Source of the DNA: Acidobacteriota bacterium
Lineage (GTDB): Bacteria > Acidobacteriota > Thermoanaerobaculia > Multivoradales > J023
NCBI GenBank assembly: GCA_029263395.1
Contig: JAJCXO010000282.1
Coordinates: 1 to 64,000, forward strand
Reading direction: 5' to 3'
DNA: 64,000 nt
The notes beneath the pieces were generated by a model that did not search any database, had not been told where the DNA came from, and saw nothing but the letters and a program-made list of their open reading frames with translations. Positions within the stretch are counted from its first letter, which is position 1. Each line of letters begins with the position of its first letter. Position numbers and translations under genes: made by a program. Shown piece after piece: positions 52,065 to 59,861 of this stretch.

Positions 52065-52775
52065 ATGAGCGAGAACGCGACGAGCCCCAACGGCGCCCTA
52101 GTGAAAGTGCAGGACGTCCACAAAATCTACAAACGTGGATCCGAAAAAATCGACGTGCTGCAGAGTTTGAGTCTGACGGTACCAGAAGGTGACTTCCTGG
52201 CGCTGATGGGACCGTCAGGCTCGGGCAAAACCACCCTGCTCAATCTTATCGGTGGCCTTGACCGTCCAACCTCTGGCTTTGTCGAAGTCGCCGGTGAACG
52301 CGTCGACCAAGCCCCGGGTCGCAAACTCGCCAAGTGGCGGGCGCGGCACATCGGCTTCGTGTTCCAGTTCTACAACCTGCTGCCGGTACTGACCGCCGAA
52401 CGCAACGTCGAGCTACCGCTGCTGCTGACTCATCTCAACCGCCGCCAGCGCAAAGAGCATGTCGCCACCGCTCTCGAAGTTGTGGGGCTTGCTGACCGTG
52501 CTCGCCACTATCCGCGCCAGTTGTCAGGCGGCCAGGAACAGCGGGTCGGCATCGCCCGCGCCATCGTCAGTGATCCGACCCTGCTGCTGTGTGACGAGCC
52601 GACCGGCGACCTCGACCGTCAGTCTGGCGACGAGATCCTCGACTTGCTGCAAGCCTTGAATAGAGATCACGGCAAGACCATTGTGATGGTGACCCATGAT
52701 CCCCTGGCCGCTGCTCGCGCCAAACGCACGGTCCATCTCAACAAAGGCGCCCTCGGTACGGAGCCGGAGGCATGA
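52065..52775 (+). CDS. ABC transporter ATPase (MacB/LolD-type)
   Basis: A 236-residue ATPase of the MacB/LolD/FtsE group. Motifs in order are [20 protein letters not shown] (Walker A), the Q-loop [25 protein letters not shown] (signature) and [12 protein letters not shown] (Walker B), then the His switch MVTHD. The ATG at 52065 has AAGGGA nine bases upstream; the longer frame upstream only crosses the 17-bp repeats. Its TGA overlaps the start of the first permease (ATGA). It energises the two permeases that follow. Confidence 0.96.
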   Translation: MSENATSPNGALVKVQDVHKIYKRGSEKIDVLQSLSLTVPEGDFLALMGPSGSGKTTLLNLIGGLDRPTSGFVEVAGERVDQAPGRKLAKWRARHIGFVFQFYNLLPVLTAERNVELPLLLTHLNRRQRKEHVATALEVVGLADRARHYPRQLSGGQEQRVGIARAIVSDPTLLLCDEPTGDLDRQSGDEILDLLQALNRDHGKTIVMVTHDPLAAARAKRTVHLNKGALGTEPEA

Positions 52776-53926
52776 AGTACTTGCATCTGGTGTGGGCCAA
52801 TCTCAGGCGCAAGAAAATTCGGACCGCCCTGACGCTGTTATCGATTTTTGTCGCCTTCGCGCTGTTCGGCATCCTGTCGGCGATCAAAGCAGCGTTTGGT
52901 GTCGGGGTCGACATCACCGGCATCGATCGGCTCCTGACTATCCACAAAGTGTCGATCATCCAGCTGCTGCCGATCAGCTACCTGAATCGAATCAAGGCGA
53001 CCGAAGGTGTGGATGACGCCACCTTCGCGGTGTGGTTCGGAGGCATCTATCAGGAACCCAAGAATTTTTTCGCCCAACATGCCGTCGACCCCGAAGGTTT
53101 TCTAGACCTTTATCCCGAGCTTGTGCTGCCGGAAGAGCAGAAGCAGGCCTGGTTCGCCAATCGCACCGGCGTGGTTGTGGGTCGCAAGACCGCTACCCGC
53201 TTCGGTTGGGAAATCGGAGACCGCATCCCGATCCAAGGCACCGCCTGGCGACCCCAGGACGGCTCGTCCTGGGAGTTTGATCTCGTAGGCATTTATGACG
53301 GCGCCGAGAAGTCGACCGACGAAACGCTCTTCCTGTTCCACTACGACTACCTCGACCAGGCGGTGGCAGGGGGCAACCTCGGTCAAATCGGCTGGTACAT
53401 CGTGCGGATCAACGACCCGCAAGCCTCGGTGGAGGTTGCTGAACGCATCGACCAACAATTTGCCAACTCCTCCAACGAGACCAAAACGTCGACCGAAAAG
53501 GCCTTCATCCAATCCTTCGCCAACCAGACCGGCAACATCCAGAAGATTGTCTCCGGCATTGTCAGCATCGTCTTCTTCACCCTACTGCTGGTGGCCGGCA
53601 ACACCATGGCGCAGTCGGTACGCGAGCGCACCAGCGAGCTGGCAGTGCTCAAGACAGTCGGCTTCACCGACCGTCAGGTGATGAGTATGGTGCTCGGTGA
53701 GTCCCTGCTGGTTGCACTGTTGGGGGGTGGCGCCGGCCTGTTGATGGTGTGGTCAGTGACCCAGACCATGGATCTTGGGGGCTCGATGTTCCCGACGCTC
53801 TTCATGCCGGCCGGCGCGCTGATCAGTGGCTTCGGTTTCGCGATTCTGCTCGGCTTCGTCACCGGCGCGGTGCCAGCCTGGCAAGCGCTGCGGCTCAACA
53901 TTGTCAACGCCTTGCGGAGGTCGTGA
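52772..53926 (+). CDS. FtsX/MacB-type ABC permease, first of a pair
   Basis: A 384-residue permease with one N-terminal helix (TALTLLSIFVAFALFGILSA), a MacB-like periplasmic domain (about 45-255) and three C-terminal helices containing VSGIVSIVFFTLLLVAGNTM and RTSELAVLKTVGF, the cytosolic loop typical of FtsX permeases. It ends PAWQALRLNIVNALRRS. It overlaps the ATPase gene and precedes the second permease by two bases. A heterodimer with that partner is likely (as in LolCE), in contrast to the fused ATPase-permease MacB. Confidence 0.92.
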   Translation: MKYLHLVWANLRRKKIRTALTLLSIFVAFALFGILSAIKAAFGVGVDITGIDRLLTIHKVSIIQLLPISYLNRIKATEGVDDATFAVWFGGIYQEPKNFFAQHAVDPEGFLDLYPELVLPEEQKQAWFANRTGVVVGRKTATRFGWEIGDRIPIQGTAWRPQDGSSWEFDLVGIYDGAEKSTDETLFLFHYDYLDQAVAGGNLGQIGWYIVRINDPQASVEVAERIDQQFANSSNETKTSTEKAFIQSFANQTGNIQKIVSGIVSIVFFTLLLVAGNTMAQSVRERTSELAVLKTVGFTDRQVMSMVLGESLLVALLGGGAGLLMVWSVTQTMDLGGSMFPTLFMPAGALISGFGFAILLGFVTGAVPAWQALRLNIVNALRRS

Positions 53927-53928
53927 CC

Positions 53929-55131
53929 ATGATCGGAAATCTCGTGTCTTGGATCACTCAGGTTTTGACGGTGACCTGGTTCAATCTGTCCAACATCAAG
54001 GCCCGCCTGGGCTGGTCAGCGTCGACCATCGTCGGCATTGCTGGCGTTGTGATGGTGTGCGTCGGCATTTTGTCGATGGCGGCCGGCTTCAAATCGACCA
54101 TGGCTTCGACTGGCGATGAGGCGAGCATCATCGTCATGCGCTCCGGCAGCGGCACCGAGATGATGAGTGGCCTCGGCATGGAGGACACCAAAATCATCGC
54201 GGACGCCCCTGGCGTCGCCCGCGGCAGCACCGGCGCTTTGTCGTCCTCCGAACTGTTTGTGGTCGTCGATGTGCCCAAAAAATCGACCGGCACCGATGCC
54301 AATGTACCGCTGCGTGGCGTCAGCCCGACGGCCTATGAGGTCCGTGGCAACTTTGAGATCCTGGAAGGTCGACGGTTTGCACCAGGGCGCAACGAAGTGA
54401 TCGTTGGGGATGCCGCCGCCTCCGAATTCGCCGGCCTCGATGTCGGCTCGGAGCTGCGCTGGGGCGAAAACGAATGGACCGTGGTCGGTATCTTCTCCAC
54501 CGGTGGCACCGCCGAAGATTCCGAAATTTGGTGTGATGCCAAGGTGCTGCAGCCGGCCTATCGTCGCGGCAACAGCTTCCAGTCAGTCCATGTCCGGCTG
54601 ACATCTGGGGATCAGTTCGGAGCGTTCAAAGATACCCTCACCACCGATCCTCGGCTCAACGTAAAAGTGATCAGCAAGACGGACTATTGGTCCGATCAGG
54701 CGGCTGCCACCTCCACCACCTTCCAAGTCTTCGGCATTGTCATCGGCGGCTTGATGGGGTTCGGCGCCATCTTTGGCGCCCTCAACACCATGTATACCGC
54801 AGTCTCGACTCGCACCAAGGAAATCGCCACCTTGCGTGCCTTGGGATTCGGCTCCGGCCCGGTGGTGATTTCGGTGCTGGTCGAAGCCGTTTTGCTCGCT
54901 TTCGTTGGCGGCGTCATCGGCTGTGGCCTGGCTTACATGTTCTTCAACGGCTTCCGCGCCGCGACTCTCAACTTCCAGACCTTCAGCCAGATCGCCTTCG
55001 CCTTCGCGGTCACACCATCACTGTTGATCGGCGGCCTGATCTACTCCCTGATCATGGGTTTCGTCGGCGGCTTCTTCCCCGCTATCCGTGCCGCCTACCT
55101 ACCGGTGGCGACAGCATTGCGGCAGCATTAA
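53929..55131 (+). CDS. FtsX/MacB-type ABC permease, second of a pair
   Basis: A 400-residue permease of the same topology: helix at about 30-52 (TIVGIAGVVMVCVGILSMAA), periplasmic domain to about 265 with YEVRGNFEILEGRRFAPGRNE-like strand LEGRRFAPGRNEVIVGDAAA, and three helices with RTKEIATLRALGFGSGPVVI, then FFPAIRAAYLPVATALRQH. The ATG at 53929 has GGAGG eight bases upstream, inside the end of the first permease gene. It is the last gene of the export operon; what is exported is unknown. Confidence 0.92.
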   Translation: MIGNLVSWITQVLTVTWFNLSNIKARLGWSASTIVGIAGVVMVCVGILSMAAGFKSTMASTGDEASIIVMRSGSGTEMMSGLGMEDTKIIADAPGVARGSTGALSSSELFVVVDVPKKSTGTDANVPLRGVSPTAYEVRGNFEILEGRRFAPGRNEVIVGDAAASEFAGLDVGSELRWGENEWTVVGIFSTGGTAEDSEIWCDAKVLQPAYRRGNSFQSVHVRLTSGDQFGAFKDTLTTDPRLNVKVISKTDYWSDQAAATSTTFQVFGIVIGGLMGFGAIFGALNTMYTAVSTRTKEIATLRALGFGSGPVVISVLVEAVLLAFVGGVIGCGLAYMFFNGFRAATLNFQTFSQIAFAFAVTPSLLIGGLIYSLIMGFVGGFFPAIRAAYLPVATALRQH

Positions 55132-55162
55132 CACTGTTTCCGGCGACTGATCGAGAGATCCA

Positions 55163-58100
55163 TCACCGTGACGTCAAGACCTCGACGTCGCCGCCGCGTG
55201 CAGTCGCGGCTTTCACAGCGGCTTCATACTCTTTGAGGTGACCGGTCTCACGGGCGGCGATCGCCAGCAGCAACAGCGTTTCGACGTTGGGGCTGCGCTT
55301 TGTTTTACGCAGCAACTTGTACGCTTGTTCGAAATCACCGTTCTGAATGGCCAGGCGTGCCTCAATCGCCTTGATCTGAGCTCCGAAGTAGGAACGGATG
55401 GAACTCTTCGAGAGTTTGCGTAGGCTCGCCAGGGTAGTCTGCGTCTCCTTGGCTCGTTGCTGATCTAGGTAGAGCTTCGCCAAATTGAGACGCACCACTG
55501 CATCGAGCACTTGCCCTTCAGCTTCAAGCGTATCCTCATCCTTCGGCACCCCATAGGTAGGGCCGGAAAACGTCTGCGCTGTCAACGCTTTCCGGAACAG
55601 AACCTCTGCCTCAGCAACCTGACCTGCTGCGGCTGCATCGAGTCCCCGATAGTAGGCCATTCTCTTGGGATGCCGCCGCTCGTTGAAGAAGCGGCCAAAA
55701 ACTTCCTGGCGTCGATCGAGCCACAATTCTTTGGGCTCGTAGTCTGTCGAGAACGCCAACGGCGTCGATGCACCTTTGAGCGCCACTGTTCCCTGGAGAT
55801 AACCGTTGCCGACCTGTCGTGCGTCGGCCCCTTGACCTCTCCTGCCACCCGGAACCTGTGGTCCGTCTGGATTAAAAACCGCCAGCTGGAAGGGCACTAT
55901 CAGCTGAGACTGATCGATCTCGAGCTGATCGAGTCGCTGGCGAGCAACATCGAGAGTCCCATGGGTTTTCACGACGATCCGAAACTGATAACGATAGGGA
56001 GACCGTTGCCGCGCCTCGCCGGAGACCTGCCATTTGCCATCCTCAGCTAGCTTGAAATCGTAGCTGTAGTACACCTCGGGCAATCCGGTGCCATAGATAA
56101 ACTGGTGGGCAAAGGCGCTCAGGTTTTTGCCCGTGATCTGCTCGATCAATCCCAGGAAGCTCTCAGTCGAAATCGCCCGAAAGTCGACTGTCTCGACCAG
56201 ATCGCGGAGCATCGCCAAGAATGCTTGCTCGCCAAAACCACGGGACAGCATGTCGAGCACCACGGCCCCTTTCTGGTAAACCACGGTTTGGTAGGCCGCG
56301 TCGGAGTGACTCGACACCAGACGTTCTCCCAAAACGACAGGTCCCAACGATTCGACCGGGCGTCCTTCGGCGGTGGTCTGCATCATCGCCTCCTGCCAGC
56401 CGGTGGTTGGGCCGATGATCAATCGACTCGCGTCGCGCAACCGATGCCGCGCGAAAAGAACTGCCGAATAGTTGGCCATCGCCTCGCTGATCCACTGGTC
56501 TCGGTAGCTCTTCCAGCCCACCATGTGGCCCCACCACTGATGAGCGATCTCATGGGCGACCACTGTGCGTCGATCTTCGATGCCGAGCGCCACCGTCAAC
56601 CAGTCGACGTCGAGCATGTTGAGGGTCGACAGGGTGATGAAGCCCAAGAAGCTCTGCGAGGCGGGCCGCGGCGTTGTCACCATCACCATCTCATCCAGCG
56701 GGTACGGTCCAAAAACTTCTTCAAAGAAAAGTAGCGACTCGGCAACGGTATCGAGCAACGCCTGTTGGCTCTGCTTGTCGAGCGCCGAAGCCGCACCGGC
56801 ATCCAGGGCAAGCGAGATGTCGACGTGACCGGCGCGCCGGGTGAGGGTCCTCAGCTTGCCAACTTCGAAGCTGAAACCGAAGGTCGGTTGGTCGACGCGT
56901 CGGCGCTCGGACCGCAAGTTCTTGCCTCCGGGCCCTGAGTCAGTAGCCACACTTTTATTCTCTTCCACCAGGGTGCCGCCGCTCACCAGATCAAGGGTCT
57001 TCGGCCAGCGTAGGGTGACATCGTAGGTCGCACGATCGATCTCACCGGCATGGGGATACCAATGGGTTGTGCTGCGCAAGGCATACTGCTTGGAGTCCTT
57101 GTCAACGATCCGCCCAGCGTAGTCGACTTCCATTGTGATGATCTCACCCGCTGGCGGTGTCTCAGGCAACACCACCAAGATCTCGCGGCCCAACTGACGA
57201 AAGAAGAGCGCATCACCTGGAGCTTGGCGCACCGCGCTGACCTCGAGATCGGAGTGCAGCTCGAGCTTGACCACTCGACTATGGCCGGTTTGGCTTTCGA
57301 GTTCGAGGCGCGCCTTACCGATTAGCTCCAACTGCGATTCGGAAAGCGTCACTTCAAGGGTGTAGTGACGCGGTTCAAAAGCCTGTTGGCCCGGCCGTGG
57401 CTGGCCATCTTCTCCATGCCGAGACGTCGCCAGCCAAGTATCCCAAACTCCAAGATCTTCGACCGAGAGACCGATCAATCGACCTTGACGCTGAGCGCGA
57501 TGGAACTGACGAGACAGTTTGCGCTTCTGCCTTTCACTGGTTTCGAGTTGCGTGAACTGGCCCAATGAAACTTGCTCGCGGGCGTCGGGCTCATAGAGAT
57601 ACAAGAACTCGCCCAATTCGTCGCCTCGAAACCAACCCGCAAAGAACCCTTCATAAGCGGGATCACCCAGAGCATCTCTGAACAGAGCCGAGTCCACCCC
57701 TAGTAGGCGACGCTCTGGTCGCTCCTTCCAACGTGCGAAGATCTCCCGGGCGCGCTGGGATTGTTCTGGCGTTAGATTCTCGGCAGCTGGGCGGCGAGCG
57801 ATCGCCTCAGCCGCCGCATCCATCGCAACGGCGATCACCGCTTCCGACACCAGTTCATCGAGTTCTGAGTCACCGGTAAACAGCTCGAGCTGGTCGGCCT
57901 CGATCGCGTTCGGCGGCTCGAGACTCAGTCGAGCGTCGCCGATGAACACCATCTCGACCACCTTGCCGGCAACCGGCGAGGCCAGGAACAGCACCCCGTC
58001 GTTGAGTTCGAGGCGCGCCATCCCGGCGCTGAGATTCAGATTCCGAACCTTGACCGCATGATCACCTTCGAGGTGTGTGGTCTCCACGTCGTCCAAGAGC

Positions 58101-58189
58101 ACCGCAGGATCCATGTCCGCTTGGATCGAGAACGCCAACAGTGATGTCACCAAAGCCCAAACCGGAACGGCTCGAAACGTGCAGCACAT
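55163..58189 (-). CDS. Secreted M1-family (gluzincin) aminopeptidase-like protein
   Basis: A 1008-residue exported metallopeptidase. Signal peptide at 1-24 (VWALVTSLLAFSIQADM), an unusual N-terminal domain of about 240 residues, the M1 beta domain (270-440, with YTLEVTLSESQLELIGKARL), and the catalytic domain. There the zinc site is HEIAH at 546-550 with Glu 569 in QWISEAMANYSA (HEXXH-18-E spacing). The exopeptidase signature GxMEN is absent: the matching place reads SQSFLGFITLS, so aminopeptidase specificity is uncertain. A TPR-like C-terminal region (from about 860: YYRGLDAAAAGQVAEAEVLF) ends the protein. Monocistronic. Confidence 0.9.
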   Translation of the reverse strand: MCCTFRAVPVWALVTSLLAFSIQADMDPAVLLDDVETTHLEGDHAVKVRNLNLSAGMARLELNDGVLFLASPVAGKVVEMVFIGDARLSLEPPNAIEADQLELFTGDSELDELVSEAVIAVAMDAAAEAIARRPAAENLTPEQSQRAREIFARWKERPERRLLGVDSALFRDALGDPAYEGFFAGWFRGDELGEFLYLYEPDAREQVSLGQFTQLETSERQKRKLSRQFHRAQRQGRLIGLSVEDLGVWDTWLATSRHGEDGQPRPGQQAFEPRHYTLEVTLSESQLELIGKARLELESQTGHSRVVKLELHSDLEVSAVRQAPGDALFFRQLGREILVVLPETPPAGEIITMEVDYAGRIVDKDSKQYALRSTTHWYPHAGEIDRATYDVTLRWPKTLDLVSGGTLVEENKSVATDSGPGGKNLRSERRRVDQPTFGFSFEVGKLRTLTRRAGHVDISLALDAGAASALDKQSQQALLDTVAESLLFFEEVFGPYPLDEMVMVTTPRPASQSFLGFITLSTLNMLDVDWLTVALGIEDRRTVVAHEIAHQWWGHMVGWKSYRDQWISEAMANYSAVLFARHRLRDASRLIIGPTTGWQEAMMQTTAEGRPVESLGPVVLGERLVSSHSDAAYQTVVYQKGAVVLDMLSRGFGEQAFLAMLRDLVETVDFRAISTESFLGLIEQITGKNLSAFAHQFIYGTGLPEVYYSYDFKLAEDGKWQVSGEARQRSPYRYQFRIVVKTHGTLDVARQRLDQLEIDQSQLIVPFQLAVFNPDGPQVPGGRRGQGADARQVGNGYLQGTVALKGASTPLAFSTDYEPKELWLDRRQEVFGRFFNERRHPKRMAYYRGLDAAAAGQVAEAEVLFRKALTAQTFSGPTYGVPKDEDTLEAEGQVLDAVVRLNLAKLYLDQQRAKETQTTLASLRKLSKSSIRSYFGAQIKAIEARLAIQNGDFEQAYKLLRKTKRSPNVETLLLLAIAARETGHLKEYEAAVKAATARGGDVEVLTSR

Positions 58190-58250
58190 ACCTGACCTCC
58201 AGGGAATACAGAATCAATCTAGGGTATCGAAAAGCCGACTCAATCTTCGC

Positions 58251-58471
58251 CTAGATCTCATCCAAAAGCACATCGAGAGTTCGGTCGGCCTTGTGGGCTG
58301 CGCAGCAGCTCCGGAAACTCGCCGGATCTCTTGCAACATGCTTAGGCCTTTTTGGTGCCAACGGATACGAGATGCCAACAGGTGCGAAGCTCAAACACGC
58401 TCGCTGCTTGCTCGCTCCACAAGACCTCCCTCCCTGAACCGAAACGGCAAAACTGGAGGAGGTCTGGCTAG
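58251..58471. mobile_element. CTAG-bounded MITE-like element, copy C
   Basis: Starts CTAGATCTCATCCAAAAG and ends GGAGGAGGTCTGGCTAG, with CTAG at both borders and the same inner order as copy B (GAGAGTTCGGTCGGCC, GGCTGCGCAGCAGCTCCGG, CCAACGGATACGAGATGCCA, CTCGCTGCTTGCTCGCTCCA). This copy lies between the start of the M1 gene and the stop of the EamA gene, so it is not attached to a TAG stop. It fills most of a 295-base gap that must also hold the M1 promoter. Confidence 0.8.
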
Positions 58472-58485
58472 GCCACGAAAGCCCC

Positions 58486-59421
58486 TCAACCTTCGATTGG
58501 CTGGCGGCGCGGGCGAGTGTGGCGACGCGCCAACGCAACCCCCGCTAGGGCAGCCAACGCCCCCCAGCCTTGCAACGGCGTCAACGTCTCTCCCAACCAC
58601 CACCAGGCGGTCAGCAGGCCGACAATCGGAACTAGATTGGAGTAGAGCGAGGTGCGAGCGCTACCGAGACGAGCGATCCCATGGTTCCAGACGAAATAGC
58701 TGATGGCGATAGAAAAAATACCGGAAAAGGCGACGGCAGCCCACGCTCCGATCGAGACCGAAGCGAAGTCGAGCGTGACAAGCTCCGGAATCCCGATCAG
58801 AATCAAGGGCAGAGCGCCCACCAGGGTGATGAACACCGTGACGGACATCGGGCGATAATGCCTCACCGCCAAGCGCACCAGGAGCGTGTAAGCCGACCAA
58901 CAGAAAGTCGCCAGCAACACCAGTCCATCCCCCGCCAGTGTCGCGCCGCCAAATTCGAAATGGGCCTCTCGATCACCGCCCACAACAATCAGCACGATGC
59001 CGGAGAACGACACCAGGATGCCCGCCCAGCCCCCTGGCCCGACCCGTTCCATACCAGTGATCGCACCCACCAGCGCCACCCACACTGGAACCGTGCCCAG
59101 AATCAGCGCCGCATTATCAGCCCTAGTGGCGGCAGCACCATAAATAAACAGCACCTGATAGATGGCATTACCGATCAGTCCGAGGCCAACCAAGAACGGT
59201 AGATGGCGACGCTCAAATTGCCACCGAAGTCCGACGAGCCGGGCGATCACCAACAGGGTGACCGCAGCGGCGAAGAACCGTATTGCATTGAACGCCAAGG
59301 GCGGCACTTCGGCCAGCGCAAACTTGACCACCGAAAAGTTGAAACCCCAGGTAAAAACCGTCAGCACCAACAACAAGTCGGTTTTGGTAAAGGAGTGTTC
59401 GGTCGATTCGGGGGATGACAT
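58486..59421 (-). CDS. EamA/DMT-superfamily transporter
   Basis: A 311-residue integral membrane protein with ten predicted helices in two EamA repeats. The first repeat begins TDLLLVLTVFTWGFNFSVVK and includes PPLAFNAIRFFAAAVTLLVI; the second includes LLATFCWSAYTLLVRLAVRHY and ends SLYSNLVPIVGLLTAWWWLGE, ETLTPLQGWGALAALAGVAL. Members export metabolites or drugs; the substrate is unknown. The ATG at 59421 (AGGA upstream) is preferred to a start 114 bases earlier, which adds residues unlike the family. Confidence 0.92.
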   Translation of the reverse strand: MSSPESTEHSFTKTDLLLVLTVFTWGFNFSVVKFALAEVPPLAFNAIRFFAAAVTLLVIARLVGLRWQFERRHLPFLVGLGLIGNAIYQVLFIYGAAATRADNAALILGTVPVWVALVGAITGMERVGPGGWAGILVSFSGIVLIVVGGDREAHFEFGGATLAGDGLVLLATFCWSAYTLLVRLAVRHYRPMSVTVFITLVGALPLILIGIPELVTLDFASVSIGAWAAVAFSGIFSIAISYFVWNHGIARLGSARTSLYSNLVPIVGLLTAWWWLGETLTPLQGWGALAALAGVALARRHTRPRRQPIEG

Positions 59422-59473
59422 CAGGGGTTCCTGACACGGACGCCGAAATTCCGACGTCGGACGGGCCCGAACA

Positions 59474-59860
59474 CTATCCGAAGACGCCGCAGCACGGAGC
59501 CATGGGTCTGACTTTTGGTACCCTGACATCCTCACGAATGCGACGTAGCGCCTTCGAGGTTTCGTGTCCAGAAAGCCCTGGCATGGTCATATCGAGCAAC
59601 ACCAGGGCGATGCCATTAGCATGCTGACCGAAGACGTCGAGTGCTTCGTAAGCATCACTCGCCGTCATCACCGCAAATCCTCGATCTTCGAGAATCCGAC
59701 CGACGACGGTACGCACCGGCTCTTCGTCGTCAACCACCAGAATTGCACCCTCGACCTTCGCCGCTGGTTCGCTGATCAAGTGAGCGACATCACGCTCGCC
59801 CGCGAACAGGTCGCCGGCCGGACAGGTGCCGGCCGGAGCGTTCGGATGCCTAGCCTGGTG
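59474..59860 (-). pseudogene. Receiver-domain remnant of a hybrid histidine kinase
   Basis: A fragment of a response-regulator receiver domain. GAILVVDDEEPVRTVVGRIL carries the acidic pair, and ALVLLDMTMPGLSGHET carries the phosphorylatable Asp. After IREDVRVPKVRP the expected strand with Ser/Thr (SSGY-type) and the Lys strand are missing, replaced by MAPCCGVFG and a stop. Upstream, EPAAKVEGA resembles the linker between a kinase and a C-terminal receiver, but the kinase is gone. The frame overlaps the end of the protease gene. Both ends are lost, so a working domain is unlikely. Confidence 0.7.
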
Positions 59861-59861
59861 A

